DNA of 64,000 bases from Affinundibacterium macrobrachii (GCF_014652415.1 NZ_BMYT01000001.1:1173352-1237351); one strand, 5' to 3'; shown: positions 18,801 to 27,209, counted from the stretch's first letter. The notes: a model not told the origin generated them from the letters alone. Numbers and translations are program-made.

Positions 18801-19564
18801 TTGGAGCCCCACACCATCAAGTAAGTAGAGTTATACCAATCGGCAGATTCTGGCACGTCGGTTTGCTCACCCCAAATTTGTGGGCTCGCTGGTGGCAAAT
18901 CGCAATACCAATCGTAGAAAGACAAACAAGCGCCACCGATCAAAGACAAGTAACGTGCGCCCGCTGCATACGACACCATCGACATCGCTGGAATTGGTGA
19001 GAAACCAATCACGCGGTCAGGACCGAATTTCTTCACGGTGAAAGCATTCGCCGCTGCGATAATTTCTTGCGCTGTATCCCAATCAGCACGCACAAATCCA
19101 CCAAGGCCGCGCACAGATTTATAGCGTTTAGCTTTTTCTGGATTTTGACTGATCGACTCCCACGCCTGAATTGGGCCCATGGTCTTGCGCGCTTCTTGCC
19201 ACATCTCCATCAAGCGACCGCGAATCATAGGATATTTCACGCGCTGTGCAGAATACACATACCAGCTATATGAAGCACCACGTGGGCAACCGCGTGGTTC
19301 ATGGTTAGGCAAATCAGGACGAGTACGTGGATAATCGGTTTGTTGAGTTTCCCATGTGATCAAACCGTTCTTGACATACACTTTCCAAGAGCAAGAACCC
19401 GTACAGTTCACGCCGTGCGTAGAACGCACAATCTTGTCATGCTGCCAGCGGCTGCGATACGCATTCTCCCACTGTCTATCCTCATCTACCACCGCACCAT
19501 GTCCGTCAGAATAGGTGGATTTCACCTTAGACATGAACTTCAATCTATCCAGAAAATGACTCAT
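15830..19564 (-). CDS. narG: Respiratory nitrate reductase alpha subunit
   Basis: NarG is the catalytic subunit reducing nitrate to nitrite at a molybdenum bis-MGD centre on the cytoplasmic side. The 1244-residue protein has the N-terminal FS0 ligands His50, Cys54, Cys58 (STHGVNCTGSCSW) and Cys93 (EPRGCPRGASY). The Asp that ligates molybdenum in E. coli lies in the motif SADWYNS, also present. No twin-arginine signal is seen, as expected for NarG rather than periplasmic NapA. AAGGAG lies eight bases before the ATG. A 393-base upstream gap carries three candidate regulator sites, so this is the head of the narGHJI operon; narK is not adjacent as it is in many relatives. Confidence 0.99.
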   Translation of the reverse strand: MSHFLDRLKFMSKVKSTYSDGHGAVVDEDRQWENAYRSRWQHDKIVRSTHGVNCTGSCSWKVYVKNGLITWETQQTDYPRTRPDLPNHEPRGCPRGASYSWYVYSAQRVKYPMIRGRLMEMWQEARKTMGPIQAWESISQNPEKAKRYKSVRGLGGFVRADWDTAQEIIAAANAFTVKKFGPDRVIGFSPIPAMSMVSYAAGARYLSLIGGACLSFYDWYCDLPPASPQIWGEQTDVPESADWYNSTYLMVWGSNVPQTRTPDAHFYTEVRYKGTKTVAVSSDFGEMVKFGDIWMAPKQGTDAALAMAMGHVILKEFHLGGKSDYFRSYVKQYTDMPMLVRLVERNGCFVPDQMLRASQLPGGLNEANNGDWKTLAIDANTNNIVAPNGSIGYRWGEGKVNDGEKVGRWNLEPKDGGSGREIDPQLSLVAKHDEVVSVGFNYFGGADANDMVLRNVPARKVQLADGTEILVATVYDLSMANYGVDQGLGGAVAHSYDDDIPYTPAWQEKHTSVKRELVIQVAREFAQNAHDTHGKSMVIVGAALNHWYHNDMIYRGIINMLMMCGCVGQSGGGWAHYVGQEKLRPQFGWAPLAFASDWTRPPRQMNGTSFFYAHTSQWRHEKLHIDEILAPTADKSKVSHMSMIDMNAKSERLGWLPSAPQLETNPLDVCDAAAAAGMEPAEYLKQSLKSGAVNMSCDDPDNPKNFPRNMFVWRSNILGSSGKGHEYFLKYLLGTQNALFDDPDEAVKPSEVKFREEAAEGKLDLLTVLDFRMSTTCLYGDIVLPTATWYEKDDLNTSDMHPFIHPLSEAVQPLWESKTDWEIYKRIAKKFTEIGGDYLGTRKDIVLQPLMHDTPGELGQAFEPKDWKKGECDLIPGKTAPNFVVVERNYKEIYKKFTSIGPLLDKLGNGGKGINWNTEHEVHEIGGITKVVTEEGVSKGRPRLETAIDACEMILTFAPETNGHVSVKAWEALSKITGRDHTHLAVGREHDKIRFRDVQAQPRKIISAPTWSGLESEEVSYNAGYTNVHELIPWRTLTGRQQFYQDHRWMLDFGEGLCVYKPAIDTKTVAPMLNKSPNGEKEIVLNWITPHQKWGIHSTYSDNLRMLTLSRGGPHVWVSEIEAKEAGLVDNDWVEVFNSNGTLTARVVVSQRVPKGMCLMYHAQEKIVNTPGAELSGMRGGIHNSVTRAVLKPTHMIGGYAQQAYGFNYYGTVGSNRDEFVVLRKMKKVDWLEGKLEESEGAAS

Positions 19565-19611
19565 CTCAAGCTCCTTGTTGTTTGAGATAGAGCGAACCTA
19601 ATATTCACTCT

Positions 19612-19630
19612 ACTTTGACATGATCAAAGT
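19612..19630. promoter_or_regulatory. FNR-like palindrome close to narG
   Basis: ACTTTGA-CATGA-TCAAAGT is a perfect seven-base inverted repeat centred 57 bases upstream of the narG ATG. The half-sites TTGA and TCAA are those of FNR/CRP-family regulators, but the spacer is five bases instead of six. The location would suit a class II activator site if transcription starts about 15 bases before the ATG. The spacing mismatch keeps confidence low. Confidence 0.4.
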
Positions 19631-19702
19631 TTAGAGAGTTGAGCCGACTACGCCCATTCTTCAGAGCGGTGTCTGAGGATAAGCATTGGCACTAGGGTGG
19701 GA

Positions 19703-19718
19703 TAGTTCTTTGGAACTA
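19703..19718. promoter_or_regulatory. NarL-like 7-2-7 inverted repeat upstream of narG
   Basis: TAGTTCT-TT-GGAACTA is two inverted heptamers separated by two bases, the geometry of high-affinity NarL/NarP sites. TAGTTCT differs from the E. coli consensus TACYYMT at one base. The site is centred about 146 bases upstream of the narG ATG. Related elements precede narK and moaA. Confidence 0.55.
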
Positions 19719-19740
19719 GGCGGGGGATTTCTGGTGCTGG

Positions 19741-19760
19741 ATTTTGAATTAACTCAAAAT
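19741..19760. promoter_or_regulatory. FNR-type inverted repeat in the narG promoter region
   Basis: ATTTTGA-ATTAAC-TCAAAAT has perfect seven-base arms with TTGA-N6-TCAA, the exact core spacing of FNR-family sites and eight of ten consensus bases. It is about 186 bases upstream of the narG ATG, farther than usual for direct activation, so the promoter could lie upstream of what the ATG suggests or the site could act with others. Confidence 0.45.
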
Positions 19761-19957
19761 TGGGCGGAATATGATGAGTCGGAACTTGTAATCTGTGGAG
19801 CTCATTACCTGAAAATGTAATTGTTGGGTTATGAGTCTTTTTCGCAACATAATCGCGATGACAAAAAATGAAGATTAACGGAAATATCCGGCATGCATAC
19901 GACTGCGCTTTTCTAAGAACGCCGAAGTAAGTTTAATGTTGTCGAATAAATAAATGC

Positions 19958-20329
19958 TTATTCAATATCTAAAACTCCAACGCGCAATTCGTCGATAGGG
20001 ATCTCAAACTCAGGAATCCCTACTACTTCCAAATTTGCTTCCATTATTTGACCAAAATCGATCCTTAAATCTCTCAGAATCCCATTTCGCAGTATGGGCA
20101 ATTGGGAAACATCAACAGTAACAGATGCTCTATTCTTCGCCTTAGTTATTTCTATACCTATTCCTTGAACCTTCTCGTAAAAAACACTTCTTTCTTCAAA
20201 ATTAATTCCGGGCTCTCCATATGCCAACACTGACGCCATATGATAATCAACACTTTTCAAAGTTACATTTGCTGAAAAATTTACAGCATTAACTTGATAC
20301 TTATCAATCAACAAAGGGGAATTTGTCAA
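19958..20329 (-). CDS. Unknown protein overlapping a Mrr-like gene
   Basis: This 123-residue frame has no recognised family. It looks like a soluble beta-rich domain (alternating short hydrophobic strands such as ANVTLKSVDYH and RASVTVDVSQLP) with an acidic C-terminus. The only usable start is a TTG at 20329 that overlaps the stop of the upstream frame (TTGA); the first in-frame ATG would remove about 30 residues. It is either a second gene translated by coupling, or the C-terminal half of the Mrr-like protein displaced by a -1 frameshift at the TTTTGA run. The local DNA looks AT-richer than the flanking nar and fhs genes, as expected for an acquired island. Confidence 0.6.
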   Translation of the reverse strand: MTNSPLLIDKYQVNAVNFSANVTLKSVDYHMASVLAYGEPGINFEERSVFYEKVQGIGIEITKAKNRASVTVDVSQLPILRNGILRDLRIDFGQIMEANLEVVGIPEFEIPIDELRVGVLDIE

Positions 20330-20916
20330 AATCTAGCCTTGCAGGGACAAGTAAAATCTATCTTGAGTTTATCGCCTAAAGAATTAACAAACTGCTGGAA
20401 GAGCTCGAGTAAATTCGACGCACTTTTGCGGACATACCTTTCTGCGCTTGAAAGCTTTTTTTCTAAATCGTTAGAAGCGGGCATCTCAAACTGCAAAGAA
20501 ATGTCTTGAAACTCCAAATACGTTATGTACACTCGTGAGCCCAATCCCCAAGCACTTATCTCGAAATCAGAGAGTAAGTTTAAGTCTCGCAGAATGACGC
20601 CGAAAGCTTTTGCTTTCGCGATCGCACCTGCGGTAAAACCGGAATTAGACACACCAATAATCGTATCAGCGCCTAAACTGACTCGACGACCAATCAGTTC
20701 TTCGACCCACTTTACGTCCTGAATCTTTTTATGAATTCGGCATTCAATTATCGTGAGAGAATCATCTCGTCGAATCGAAATATCAATTTGACGTAGCCGA
20801 CTAACATTATCAGGATCTGGAATTTTATCGTTCCATGTGATGACACTATCTTCACGTTCTAAAAGCTTATGGAATCGTGCGATGGTCTCTTCAAAGTTAT
20901 CAGATGTCTTTGTCAA
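20326..20916 (-). CDS. Mrr-like restriction endonuclease-fold protein
   Basis: The 196-residue protein has a PD-(D/E)xK-type nuclease core in residues about 35-120. Visible elements are the acidic strand QIDISIRRDD, the strand IIECRIHKK carrying Glu with Arg in place of the usual Lys, a following helix with VKWVEELIGR, and GVSNSGFTAGAIAKAKAFGV typical of the Mrr family. The remainder is helical and charged. The apparent start is a TTG at 20916, as no early ATG exists in frame. Mrr-type enzymes cut modified or foreign DNA, but many family members have other or unknown roles; the Arg substitution leaves catalysis uncertain. It is coupled to the 123-residue frame downstream. Confidence 0.72.
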   Translation of the reverse strand: MTKTSDNFEETIARFHKLLEREDSVITWNDKIPDPDNVSRLRQIDISIRRDDSLTIIECRIHKKIQDVKWVEELIGRRVSLGADTIIGVSNSGFTAGAIAKAKAFGVILRDLNLLSDFEISAWGLGSRVYITYLEFQDISLQFEMPASNDLEKKLSSAERYVRKSASNLLELFQQFVNSLGDKLKIDFTCPCKARF

Positions 20917-20965
20917 ACTCTATCGAACCTTCAAAAAATTTAACTCAATACAGAGTGTTACAAGA

Positions 20966-22651
20966 TTAAGACAACCCGCTAATCACACCATTATCATCAA
21001 TATCAATATGCAAAGCAGCAGGTACCGCAGGCAATCCCGGCAAACGCATAATCGCGCCTGTGATTGGTACTAAGAAGCCAGCACCAGCAGCGATTTCGAA
21101 TTCGCGTACTGTGAGTTCAAAGCCGCTTGGTCTTCCGATTAAGGCTTCATTATCCGAGAAAGACTTTTGCGTTTTCGCGATGCAAATTGGTAGATGCCCC
21201 AAACCCAAACCTTCGATGTGTTTGATGTCAGCCAAAGCTTTGGCTTGAAAAACTACAGAACCGGCGCCGTAGATTTTTTTGGCGACAGTTTCGACCTTGG
21301 TTTTGATATCGCTATTCCAATCGTAAATTGGCGTATAGCGTCCGTTGAAGTTTTCTGCGGTTTCCACTACCGCACGGGCTAAGTCGGTTGTTCCTTCACC
21401 GCCTTTTGCCCAGCCTTCTGATAGCGCCACTTTGGCTCCACGTGTTTCACACGCTTGTTTTAAGAAAGCGAGTTCTTCGTCGCTGTCGCTGCTGAAGCGA
21501 TTGATAGACACTACCGCTGGCAAACCGAATTGGGCGATGTTTTCTAAATGCTTTTCGAGATTCGCAAAACCTGCTTTGAGCGCATCTATATTCGGTGTTG
21601 TTAGCGTTTTGAGATCTTGACCACCGTGATATTTCAACGCTCTAACTGTAGCGACAATGACGACTGCCGATGGGCTCAAACCGGAATAACCGCATTTAAT
21701 GTCTAGGAATTTTTCTGCACCTAGATCTGCTCCGAAACCAGCTTCTGTCACCACATAATCGGATAAAGACAAACCAAGTTTGGTTGCTAATACCGAGTTG
21801 GTACCTTGTGCAATATTCGCGAATGGACCGCCATGAATAATCGCGGGATTGCCCTCTAAGGTTTGTACCAAATTCGGTTTGATCGCATCTTTCAACAATG
21901 CCGCCATCGCGCCTTGTGCTTTCAGATCACGGCAGTAAATCGGTTTATTGTCGTAAGTATCGCCGACATAAATATTGCCCAGTTTGGTTTTGAGATCTTG
22001 GAAGGATTCTGCAAGGCACAAGATCGCCATGATCTCGGACGCTGCCGTAATATTAAAACCCGCTTCACGTGGGTTGCCGCCAGGACGCCCACCCAAGCCG
22101 GTAATGATGCTGCGCAATGAGCGATCATTCATATCCATCACGCGTTTCCATTTGACGGTGCGTGGATCGATGCCTAGGCTTTCTTTTTGAAAGTAAATAT
22201 TATTGTCGATCAAAGCGGCTAATAAATTATTCGCCTTTTCGATGGCTGAAAAATCACCCGTAAAATGCAAGTTGATATCTTCCATCGGCACCACTTGCGA
22301 ATAACCGCCACCCGCTGCGCCGCCTTTAATGCCGAACACTGGGCCTAATGATGGTTCGCGCAACACGACCGTGGTTTTTTTACCGATACGATTGAGGCCT
22401 TCGGTGAGGCCAATTGATGTGGTGGTTTTACCTTCGCCCGGTGGCGTTGGTGTGATGGCGGTGACCAAGATCAATTTGTTCTTTTTGATTTTTTCTGGGT
22501 CAATCAAGTGCAGTGGCAATTTGGCTTTGTACTTGCCATAGTGTTCGAGATCATCGGTATCCACACCCAATACTTTGGCAATCTCGTTGACGTGCTTGAG
22601 TTGTGCGCTTTGCGCGATTTCTAAATCACTTTTGACTTCTTGGTTTGCCAT
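20966..22651 (-). CDS. fhs: Formate-tetrahydrofolate ligase
   Basis: Fhs uses ATP to join formate to tetrahydrofolate, giving 10-formyl-THF for purine and one-carbon metabolism; the reaction can run in reverse. The 561-residue length is typical. The P-loop TPTPPGEGKTTTSIGL is near residues 60-75, followed by the family stretch VLREPSLGPVFG and GGAAGGGYSQVVPMED. I start it at the ATG at 22651 (MANQEVKSDLE). Upstream in-frame codons back to 22750 give a sequence unlike the family, and another ATG lies five codons upstream (22666). It is a single gene between the Mrr-like pair and a divergent lipoprotein gene. It is uncommon in many Proteobacteria. Confidence 0.97.
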   Translation of the reverse strand: MANQEVKSDLEIAQSAQLKHVNEIAKVLGVDTDDLEHYGKYKAKLPLHLIDPEKIKKNKLILVTAITPTPPGEGKTTTSIGLTEGLNRIGKKTTVVLREPSLGPVFGIKGGAAGGGYSQVVPMEDINLHFTGDFSAIEKANNLLAALIDNNIYFQKESLGIDPRTVKWKRVMDMNDRSLRSIITGLGGRPGGNPREAGFNITAASEIMAILCLAESFQDLKTKLGNIYVGDTYDNKPIYCRDLKAQGAMAALLKDAIKPNLVQTLEGNPAIIHGGPFANIAQGTNSVLATKLGLSLSDYVVTEAGFGADLGAEKFLDIKCGYSGLSPSAVVIVATVRALKYHGGQDLKTLTTPNIDALKAGFANLEKHLENIAQFGLPAVVSINRFSSDSDEELAFLKQACETRGAKVALSEGWAKGGEGTTDLARAVVETAENFNGRYTPIYDWNSDIKTKVETVAKKIYGAGSVVFQAKALADIKHIEGLGLGHLPICIAKTQKSFSDNEALIGRPSGFELTVREFEIAAGAGFLVPITGAIMRLPGLPAVPAALHIDIDDNGVISGLS

Positions 22652-22852
22652 ATTAATTTCTCTCATGAATAAACAAAGGCGTGAAAAAATAAATTCCATC
22701 TCTTTTGAATAGGAATTTTGTGCAAGCACAATATACATAAATTCGTGCAAAAACTCTTATGATTTCGCAGAAATTATCTGCAAAAGTCAATTAAACCAGA
22801 GTAAAGTATTGCGAGACGTTCTATAAAAATTCCAAATGTTCATGGAGGCCAT

Positions 22853-24025
22853 ATGCGCAGTATCTTTCTTTCGCTATGTGTACTTGGATTAACTGCCTGC
22901 GCAACACCTGAGCAGACGCAAGTGACTCCAAGTGCGATAGAAGCAGTTGCTGCAGCGCCCAACAAAGTCATTTGGCATGACGAATATTTTGATGAAGTAC
23001 CCGCGATTCCCATCATCTCAAGAGCAGAAGTTTTTGAACTATCTGATCAATTGAAGCAGCGAATAATTCAAGCTGAGGTTCAAAAACTGGGCAACATTTC
23101 GAAAACCCGTTTTTTACTCGACTTGGTTTACACCAAAGATTCAGCAGAGTTCTCTTATAACAATAATGAAACGACGACTGCTAAAAAGACCTGGGAAAGC
23201 AAGCGTGGTAATTGCATTTCCTTAACGATCTTGGCTTATTCGATCGGCCGCGCTTTGAATTTGCCAATCGTGATGCAAGAAGTGGAGATACCGGTTCAAT
23301 TCGATCGCCGTGGCAACTTAGATTTTTTAAGTTCGCACGTCAATGCAATGGTAATGCAAAAAGATTTTTGGTTTGAACGCGAAGGTGAGAACCGAGGCTA
23401 TTTGATTATCGATTTTGAGCCACAGACCATGGTGTTACATAAAGGTCGAGCCTTAAATGAAGATGAAATTTTATCGCGCTTCTATAACAATCTTGGTGCC
23501 GAGCACCTTGTAAAAAATCAGAAAAGCGCAGCCTACGCATATTTCAAAGCAGCGATCCTGGCCGCACCGAATAATTCACTGGCTTATAGCAATCTAGCAG
23601 AGCTGTATCTGCAAACAGGTTGGCATGAAGAGGCTGAACAAACCTTGGCACACGCTTTACGAATTAACGAAAATGATGTTATCGCTATGCGCAATATGCA
23701 AAAAATTATGCAGATGCAAAATCGTGATGCCGAGGTTTTGATGCTTGCAAAAAAAATTGAGGCTAGCAATGCCGAAAATCCTCACTATTGGATAGGCTTG
23801 GGGATTCAGGCGATAAAGAATAAGGAATATCTCAGTGCAGTAAAGTACTTAGAGAAGGCGAAAAAAATGGCGCATGGCTACGCTGAAATTCATAGAAATT
23901 TAGCAGAAGCTTACTTACATACAGGGAATATGGCAGGCGCAAAGTACGAAATTAGTCAATTGATCGACTTAGTGCCAGACCATCCTAAGTCGATCTTATT
24001 GCGCAATAAATTTGCGATGCGCTAA
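22853..24025 (+). CDS. TPR lipoprotein with a transglutaminase-like domain
   Basis: The 390-residue protein has a lipoprotein signal with lipobox LTAC (Cys16). A transglutaminase-like region follows at about 60-200: Cys in KRGNCISLTILAY, His in SSHVNAMV and Asp in YLIIDFEPQ form the expected Cys-His-Asp triad order. Residues about 215-390 are tetratricopeptide repeats (SLAYSNLAELYLQTGWHEEA, AEIHRNLAEAYLHTGNMAGA). The ribosome site GGAGG precedes the ATG. It should be anchored in the envelope, with the TPR part recruiting partners. Neighbours fhs (divergent) and an amidohydrolase (convergent) do not reveal a pathway. Confidence 0.8.
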   Translation: MRSIFLSLCVLGLTACATPEQTQVTPSAIEAVAAAPNKVIWHDEYFDEVPAIPIISRAEVFELSDQLKQRIIQAEVQKLGNISKTRFLLDLVYTKDSAEFSYNNNETTTAKKTWESKRGNCISLTILAYSIGRALNLPIVMQEVEIPVQFDRRGNLDFLSSHVNAMVMQKDFWFEREGENRGYLIIDFEPQTMVLHKGRALNEDEILSRFYNNLGAEHLVKNQKSAAYAYFKAAILAAPNNSLAYSNLAELYLQTGWHEEAEQTLAHALRINENDVIAMRNMQKIMQMQNRDAEVLMLAKKIEASNAENPHYWIGLGIQAIKNKEYLSAVKYLEKAKKMAHGYAEIHRNLAEAYLHTGNMAGAKYEISQLIDLVPDHPKSILLRNKFAMR

Positions 24026-24036
24026 AGAGTCATCAA

Positions 24037-24072
24037 GCTGCATCAGACCTACGTACTTCAACCTGATGCAGC
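24037..24072. terminator. Hairpin between convergent genes
   Basis: GCTGCATCAG and CTGATGCAGC form a perfect ten-base-pair stem with a 16-base loop in the 86-base gap between two convergent genes. Neither side has a strong T-run, so it may be a weak or factor-aided bidirectional terminator. Confidence 0.45.
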
Positions 24073-24111
24073 CATATTACATCGTGCAGATGAATGCAAA
24101 ACTGCGGCCGC

Positions 24112-25386
24112 CTAATTAGTGATGATCTTTCCGTCTTTCATCACCAACTTAACTTGTCGCACACGTCGAATATTTTGACTTGGATCGCCCTCAACAGCGA
24201 TTAAATCTGCCAACATACCGCTGCGAATGCTACCAATTTTGTCGGCATAGCCAAATGCCTTCGCATTCAAGGAAGTTGCCGAGCGCAACACCTCGATCGC
24301 ACTCATGCCATAGTCAACCATCAATTCCATTTCACGCGCGTTATCGCCGTGCGCATAAACACCGACATCGCCGCCCATACAAATATCCACACCCGATTGC
24401 AATGCCAACTTAAAACATTGGCGCTTAGCTAATAGACGAGCAGGCTCGGGATCGACGCCTTTTTTCCAACCACGATATTGCTCAATCGCGTCACCCGCTG
24501 CCAAGGTTGGGCACAAGGTGACATTCTTTTCTTTCATGCGTTTAAAAACTTCGGCTGTACCGCTGTCGCCATGTTCTATGGTCGAAGCGCCTGCTTCAAT
24601 TGCGCGTAACATGCCGTCTGGGGTAGATGCATGCGCAACCAATTGCCGCTTACCGCTATTGGCAATACTCGCCATGACTGCCATCTCTGCCACAGAAAAG
24701 ATCGGCACGGCTTCACCATCTCGTCCTGCACGATAATCGGCATATACTTTGATCACATCAGCGCCCTTGCCAATTTGGCTGCGCACTTCAAGCGAAATCT
24801 GTTCAATACCCGATACCTCAGCAGCACCTTGCGGCAAATCGATATCAGGATTTTGACTCTTAGGTCCATAAGCCCCCTTGGCAACGAGCGCCTTGGTGGC
24901 GATGATCATGCGCGGGCCAAGGATTACTCCTTTTTCTATCGCCTTTTTTAAACCAACGTCGTCGTATTCCGCGCCTTCAGTTCCAAGATCACGCACAGTC
25001 GTAAAACCAGCAGCCAATGTGGCTTTTGCATGATTCACCGCACGTACCACGCGTTCTGCGCGACTTTCTTTTAATACTTGGTCATCCCAACTAACTTCGT
25101 TATAAGGGTGCAGCAGTAAATGCGAATGCCCTTCGATTAAGCCGGGCAACAGGCTTTGTCCCTTCAACTCAATCACACGGGTATCTGCGGGCAGCTTAAA
25201 ACGCATAGGACCGGCTTCAACGATCTTATTGTTTTTCACCAGCACGACCCAATCTTGCTGCATTTTCTGTCCATCAAATACACGATCAGGCTTTAATAGA
25301 ATCATCGTATCTGCGGCTTGAGCGCAGAGCGGAACGAACGCAAATACACTGCCCATCAAGCTCATTTTCCATATCGTTTTTTTCAT
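24112..25386 (-). CDS. Secreted amidohydrolase, imidazolonepropionase/prolidase-like
   Basis: The 424-residue protein has a signal peptide ending in PLCAQA and a metal-dependent amidohydrolase fold. The metal ligands are visible: HxH in GLIEGHSHLLLHP, a likely carbamylated Lys in ADVIKVYAD, His in LVAHAST and IEHGDS, and Asp in MGGDVGVYAHGDN. These proteins often act as Xaa-Pro dipeptidases or cyclic imidate hydrolases in the periplasm; the substrate cannot be set. The ATG at 25386 is preferred since it begins the signal peptide; the frame stays open upstream to 25527 but codes there for an unlikely leader. Confidence 0.88.
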   Translation of the reverse strand: MKKTIWKMSLMGSVFAFVPLCAQAADTMILLKPDRVFDGQKMQQDWVVLVKNNKIVEAGPMRFKLPADTRVIELKGQSLLPGLIEGHSHLLLHPYNEVSWDDQVLKESRAERVVRAVNHAKATLAAGFTTVRDLGTEGAEYDDVGLKKAIEKGVILGPRMIIATKALVAKGAYGPKSQNPDIDLPQGAAEVSGIEQISLEVRSQIGKGADVIKVYADYRAGRDGEAVPIFSVAEMAVMASIANSGKRQLVAHASTPDGMLRAIEAGASTIEHGDSGTAEVFKRMKEKNVTLCPTLAAGDAIEQYRGWKKGVDPEPARLLAKRQCFKLALQSGVDICMGGDVGVYAHGDNAREMELMVDYGMSAIEVLRSATSLNAKAFGYADKIGSIRSGMLADLIAVEGDPSQNIRRVRQVKLVMKDGKIITN

Positions 25387-25641
25387 GCCTTCATCCTTTA
25401 TTGAAGCTTCTATTTTTGAATCCAATAGCAAGCATCTAAGCTCCCATCTTGACGCCAGTGAACGGTAACAAATCAATGCTGCATACAACTTATGCCGACG
25501 AACAATAGCAGGATTTATTGCCGTCAAGCACGCTTATTTCCCTGCTTCAACAGAAGTCAAAGCGATAGTGTGGGATTTATACAAACATCGGCAAATAAAC
25601 GCGGAATATTTATTGCTGATCAAATTTATCAAACAATCTAA

Positions 25642-25668
25642 CTTAAAATTCATGTCAATTATTTTAAG
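25642..25668. other. Inverted repeat in the 294-base gap before the FimV-like gene
   Basis: CTTAAAAT and ATTTTAAG are perfect eight-base arms separated by 11 bases, ending 12 bases before the ATG at 25681. It may be an operator or a 5' leader hairpin that occludes the start. The rest of the gap (25387-25641) holds nothing recognisable beyond the two divergent promoters it must carry. Confidence 0.3.
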
Positions 25669-25680
25669 AATGGGTGAATT

Positions 25681-27159
25681 ATGGAGACGACTCAATTATC
25701 TTCACACAAACGAGGATTTTGCTTCGCCAAGCTGTTTCTGAGCTTATTGTTTTCTTTATGCTTGTGCTCGCACCTGATCAGCGCGGCATCCGCACAAGAA
25801 GCTAAACCCACAACGGCAACTCAAGCGGCAGAATTAAGTGATACAGATAAAGCACAGCAAATTCAATTGCAGCAAGAACTGACCAAATTGTTGGCGGAAA
25901 ATTCGCGTATCAACAAAGAAAAAATAGAATATCTTGAGGCGCAATCGCAAAAAGTCTTTTGGACGCAATGCTTGATTGGTTTCTTGGTCGTGATGATGTT
26001 GGTCTCTTTATTCTCGTTCTGGCGCTTGCATGTGCAGCATAAATTTCAGGATGGTATCGATGCCCTAACTACCTCAATCCGAAGCTTTCAAGACTCCCTA
26101 TTCTCGCTCTCTTTCATTGATACCTCACAACTCAGCACGGTCGGTAGTATGTCGTCATTTCATACCACTGGAACAGATGCAGAGAACACGACGCAAGGCG
26201 GCAATAGTCGTTTTAAAAAGACCTTAAATCCCAACACCGGCGATGAATTTTCTGATATTCGTGGTTTTTTTGATGCTTGGCTCAATGTGTATAAGCCTGG
26301 TGATCCAAGCTATGAAGAAGCCTTAGCTGCTGCGATCAAACCAAATTCTCCCAAGCCTTGGCTACAAAAATTAGATAGCTCACGTCAAAACAAAGATCAA
26401 TCTGCATTTGAAGCTGTCAGTAAAGAGCTAAAAAAGTTTTTCAACATCCGCTTATTGCCGTGGCAAACACCTGCCACGCCGATGCAGAAACAATTGAGCG
26501 ACTATCCACACGTGATCAATAAAATCATCGAATTGTGGCCGAAAGATGAAGTCGTCATTTATCTCGAACGTTTATTAAACAATTCAAGAATGAGTCCACG
26601 TGAAGGATTTGATTTAAACATCTTTCTGCAACTAGAAAGCTTATTGGAACTGGCGCAGCGTGAAGACCGCCCACGTCAGATCAATCAATTACGAGAACTA
26701 GGTGTCGCCGAATTTTTATTCGTTACACCACCTTCTACGAATGTATCTGCCACACTCGCGCCACAAGCAAACTTAGCGCCAGATTCTATCAGCCGCCCAA
26801 AAAAAACACTTGAAGCAGCACCTGAAACCAGCATAGCTAAACTTGAAGAGCTTGCTGCACCAAAGACGATAAACCCAGAAAAAATCACCCCGACGATCAT
26901 CGAAGACAAAAACACAGCATCGCGCATAACACCAACCAAAAATGATCCGACTCAAACTGCGAACGCGCATGAAGTGCGTTTGCAGTTAGCGCAAGCCTAT
27001 CTGGAAATGGCAGACTCCGAAGGAGCATGTTTGTTATTAGAAGAGATCATTCGCGATGCAACGCCTGCACAACAAGCGCATGCGAAACGCTTATTGGCTG
27101 ATATTGAAAAGAAGCGCGCGAATTTAGATCAGAGCAGTCGCAATACTTACTTCCACTAA
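25681..27159 (+). CDS. FimV-like membrane protein with C-terminal TPR-cap motif
   Basis: The 492-residue protein has a signal peptide or first membrane segment (about 15-40). A Gln- and Glu-rich coiled coil (about 55-90) and a second membrane helix (about 95-118) follow. The cytoplasmic part includes a charged domain (about 185-340) and a Pro/Thr/Lys-rich linker. Near residues 430-485 it carries RLQLAQAYLEMADSEGACLLL, whose pattern of an LAxAYxxM.D.EGA helix followed by EEIIRDATPAQ matches the C-terminal domain of FimV family proteins. FimV-type proteins organise polar assemblies such as type IV pili and secretion systems. No LysM domain is visible, so this is not a canonical FimV, and no pilus genes are nearby. 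Confidence 0.6.
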   Translation: METTQLSSHKRGFCFAKLFLSLLFSLCLCSHLISAASAQEAKPTTATQAAELSDTDKAQQIQLQQELTKLLAENSRINKEKIEYLEAQSQKVFWTQCLIGFLVVMMLVSLFSFWRLHVQHKFQDGIDALTTSIRSFQDSLFSLSFIDTSQLSTVGSMSSFHTTGTDAENTTQGGNSRFKKTLNPNTGDEFSDIRGFFDAWLNVYKPGDPSYEEALAAAIKPNSPKPWLQKLDSSRQNKDQSAFEAVSKELKKFFNIRLLPWQTPATPMQKQLSDYPHVINKIIELWPKDEVVIYLERLLNNSRMSPREGFDLNIFLQLESLLELAQREDRPRQINQLRELGVAEFLFVTPPSTNVSATLAPQANLAPDSISRPKKTLEAAPETSIAKLEELAAPKTINPEKITPTIIEDKNTASRITPTKNDPTQTANAHEVRLQLAQAYLEMADSEGACLLLEEIIRDATPAQQAHAKRLLADIEKKRANLDQSSRNTYFH

Positions 27160-27209
27160 ATACACTAAATACACATAAACCCAAACAGATCTACAAGCTA
27201 AACACTCGC

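Larger units (their letters stand above)
19565..19957. promoter_or_regulatory. narG upstream region
   Basis: This 393-base gap lies between the Mrr-like gene pair, which ends at 19958, and narG. No ORF of coding character is seen. It holds three inverted repeats listed separately (19612-19630, 19703-19718, 19741-19760) and must contain the narG operon promoter. No clear -35/-10 pair was recognised, which fits an activator-dependent promoter. Confidence 0.6.

Noticed and set aside
25681..27159. Canonical FimV with LysM domain
   Set aside because: Only the C-terminal motif and general layout match; no LysM domain is visible and no pilus genes are near.
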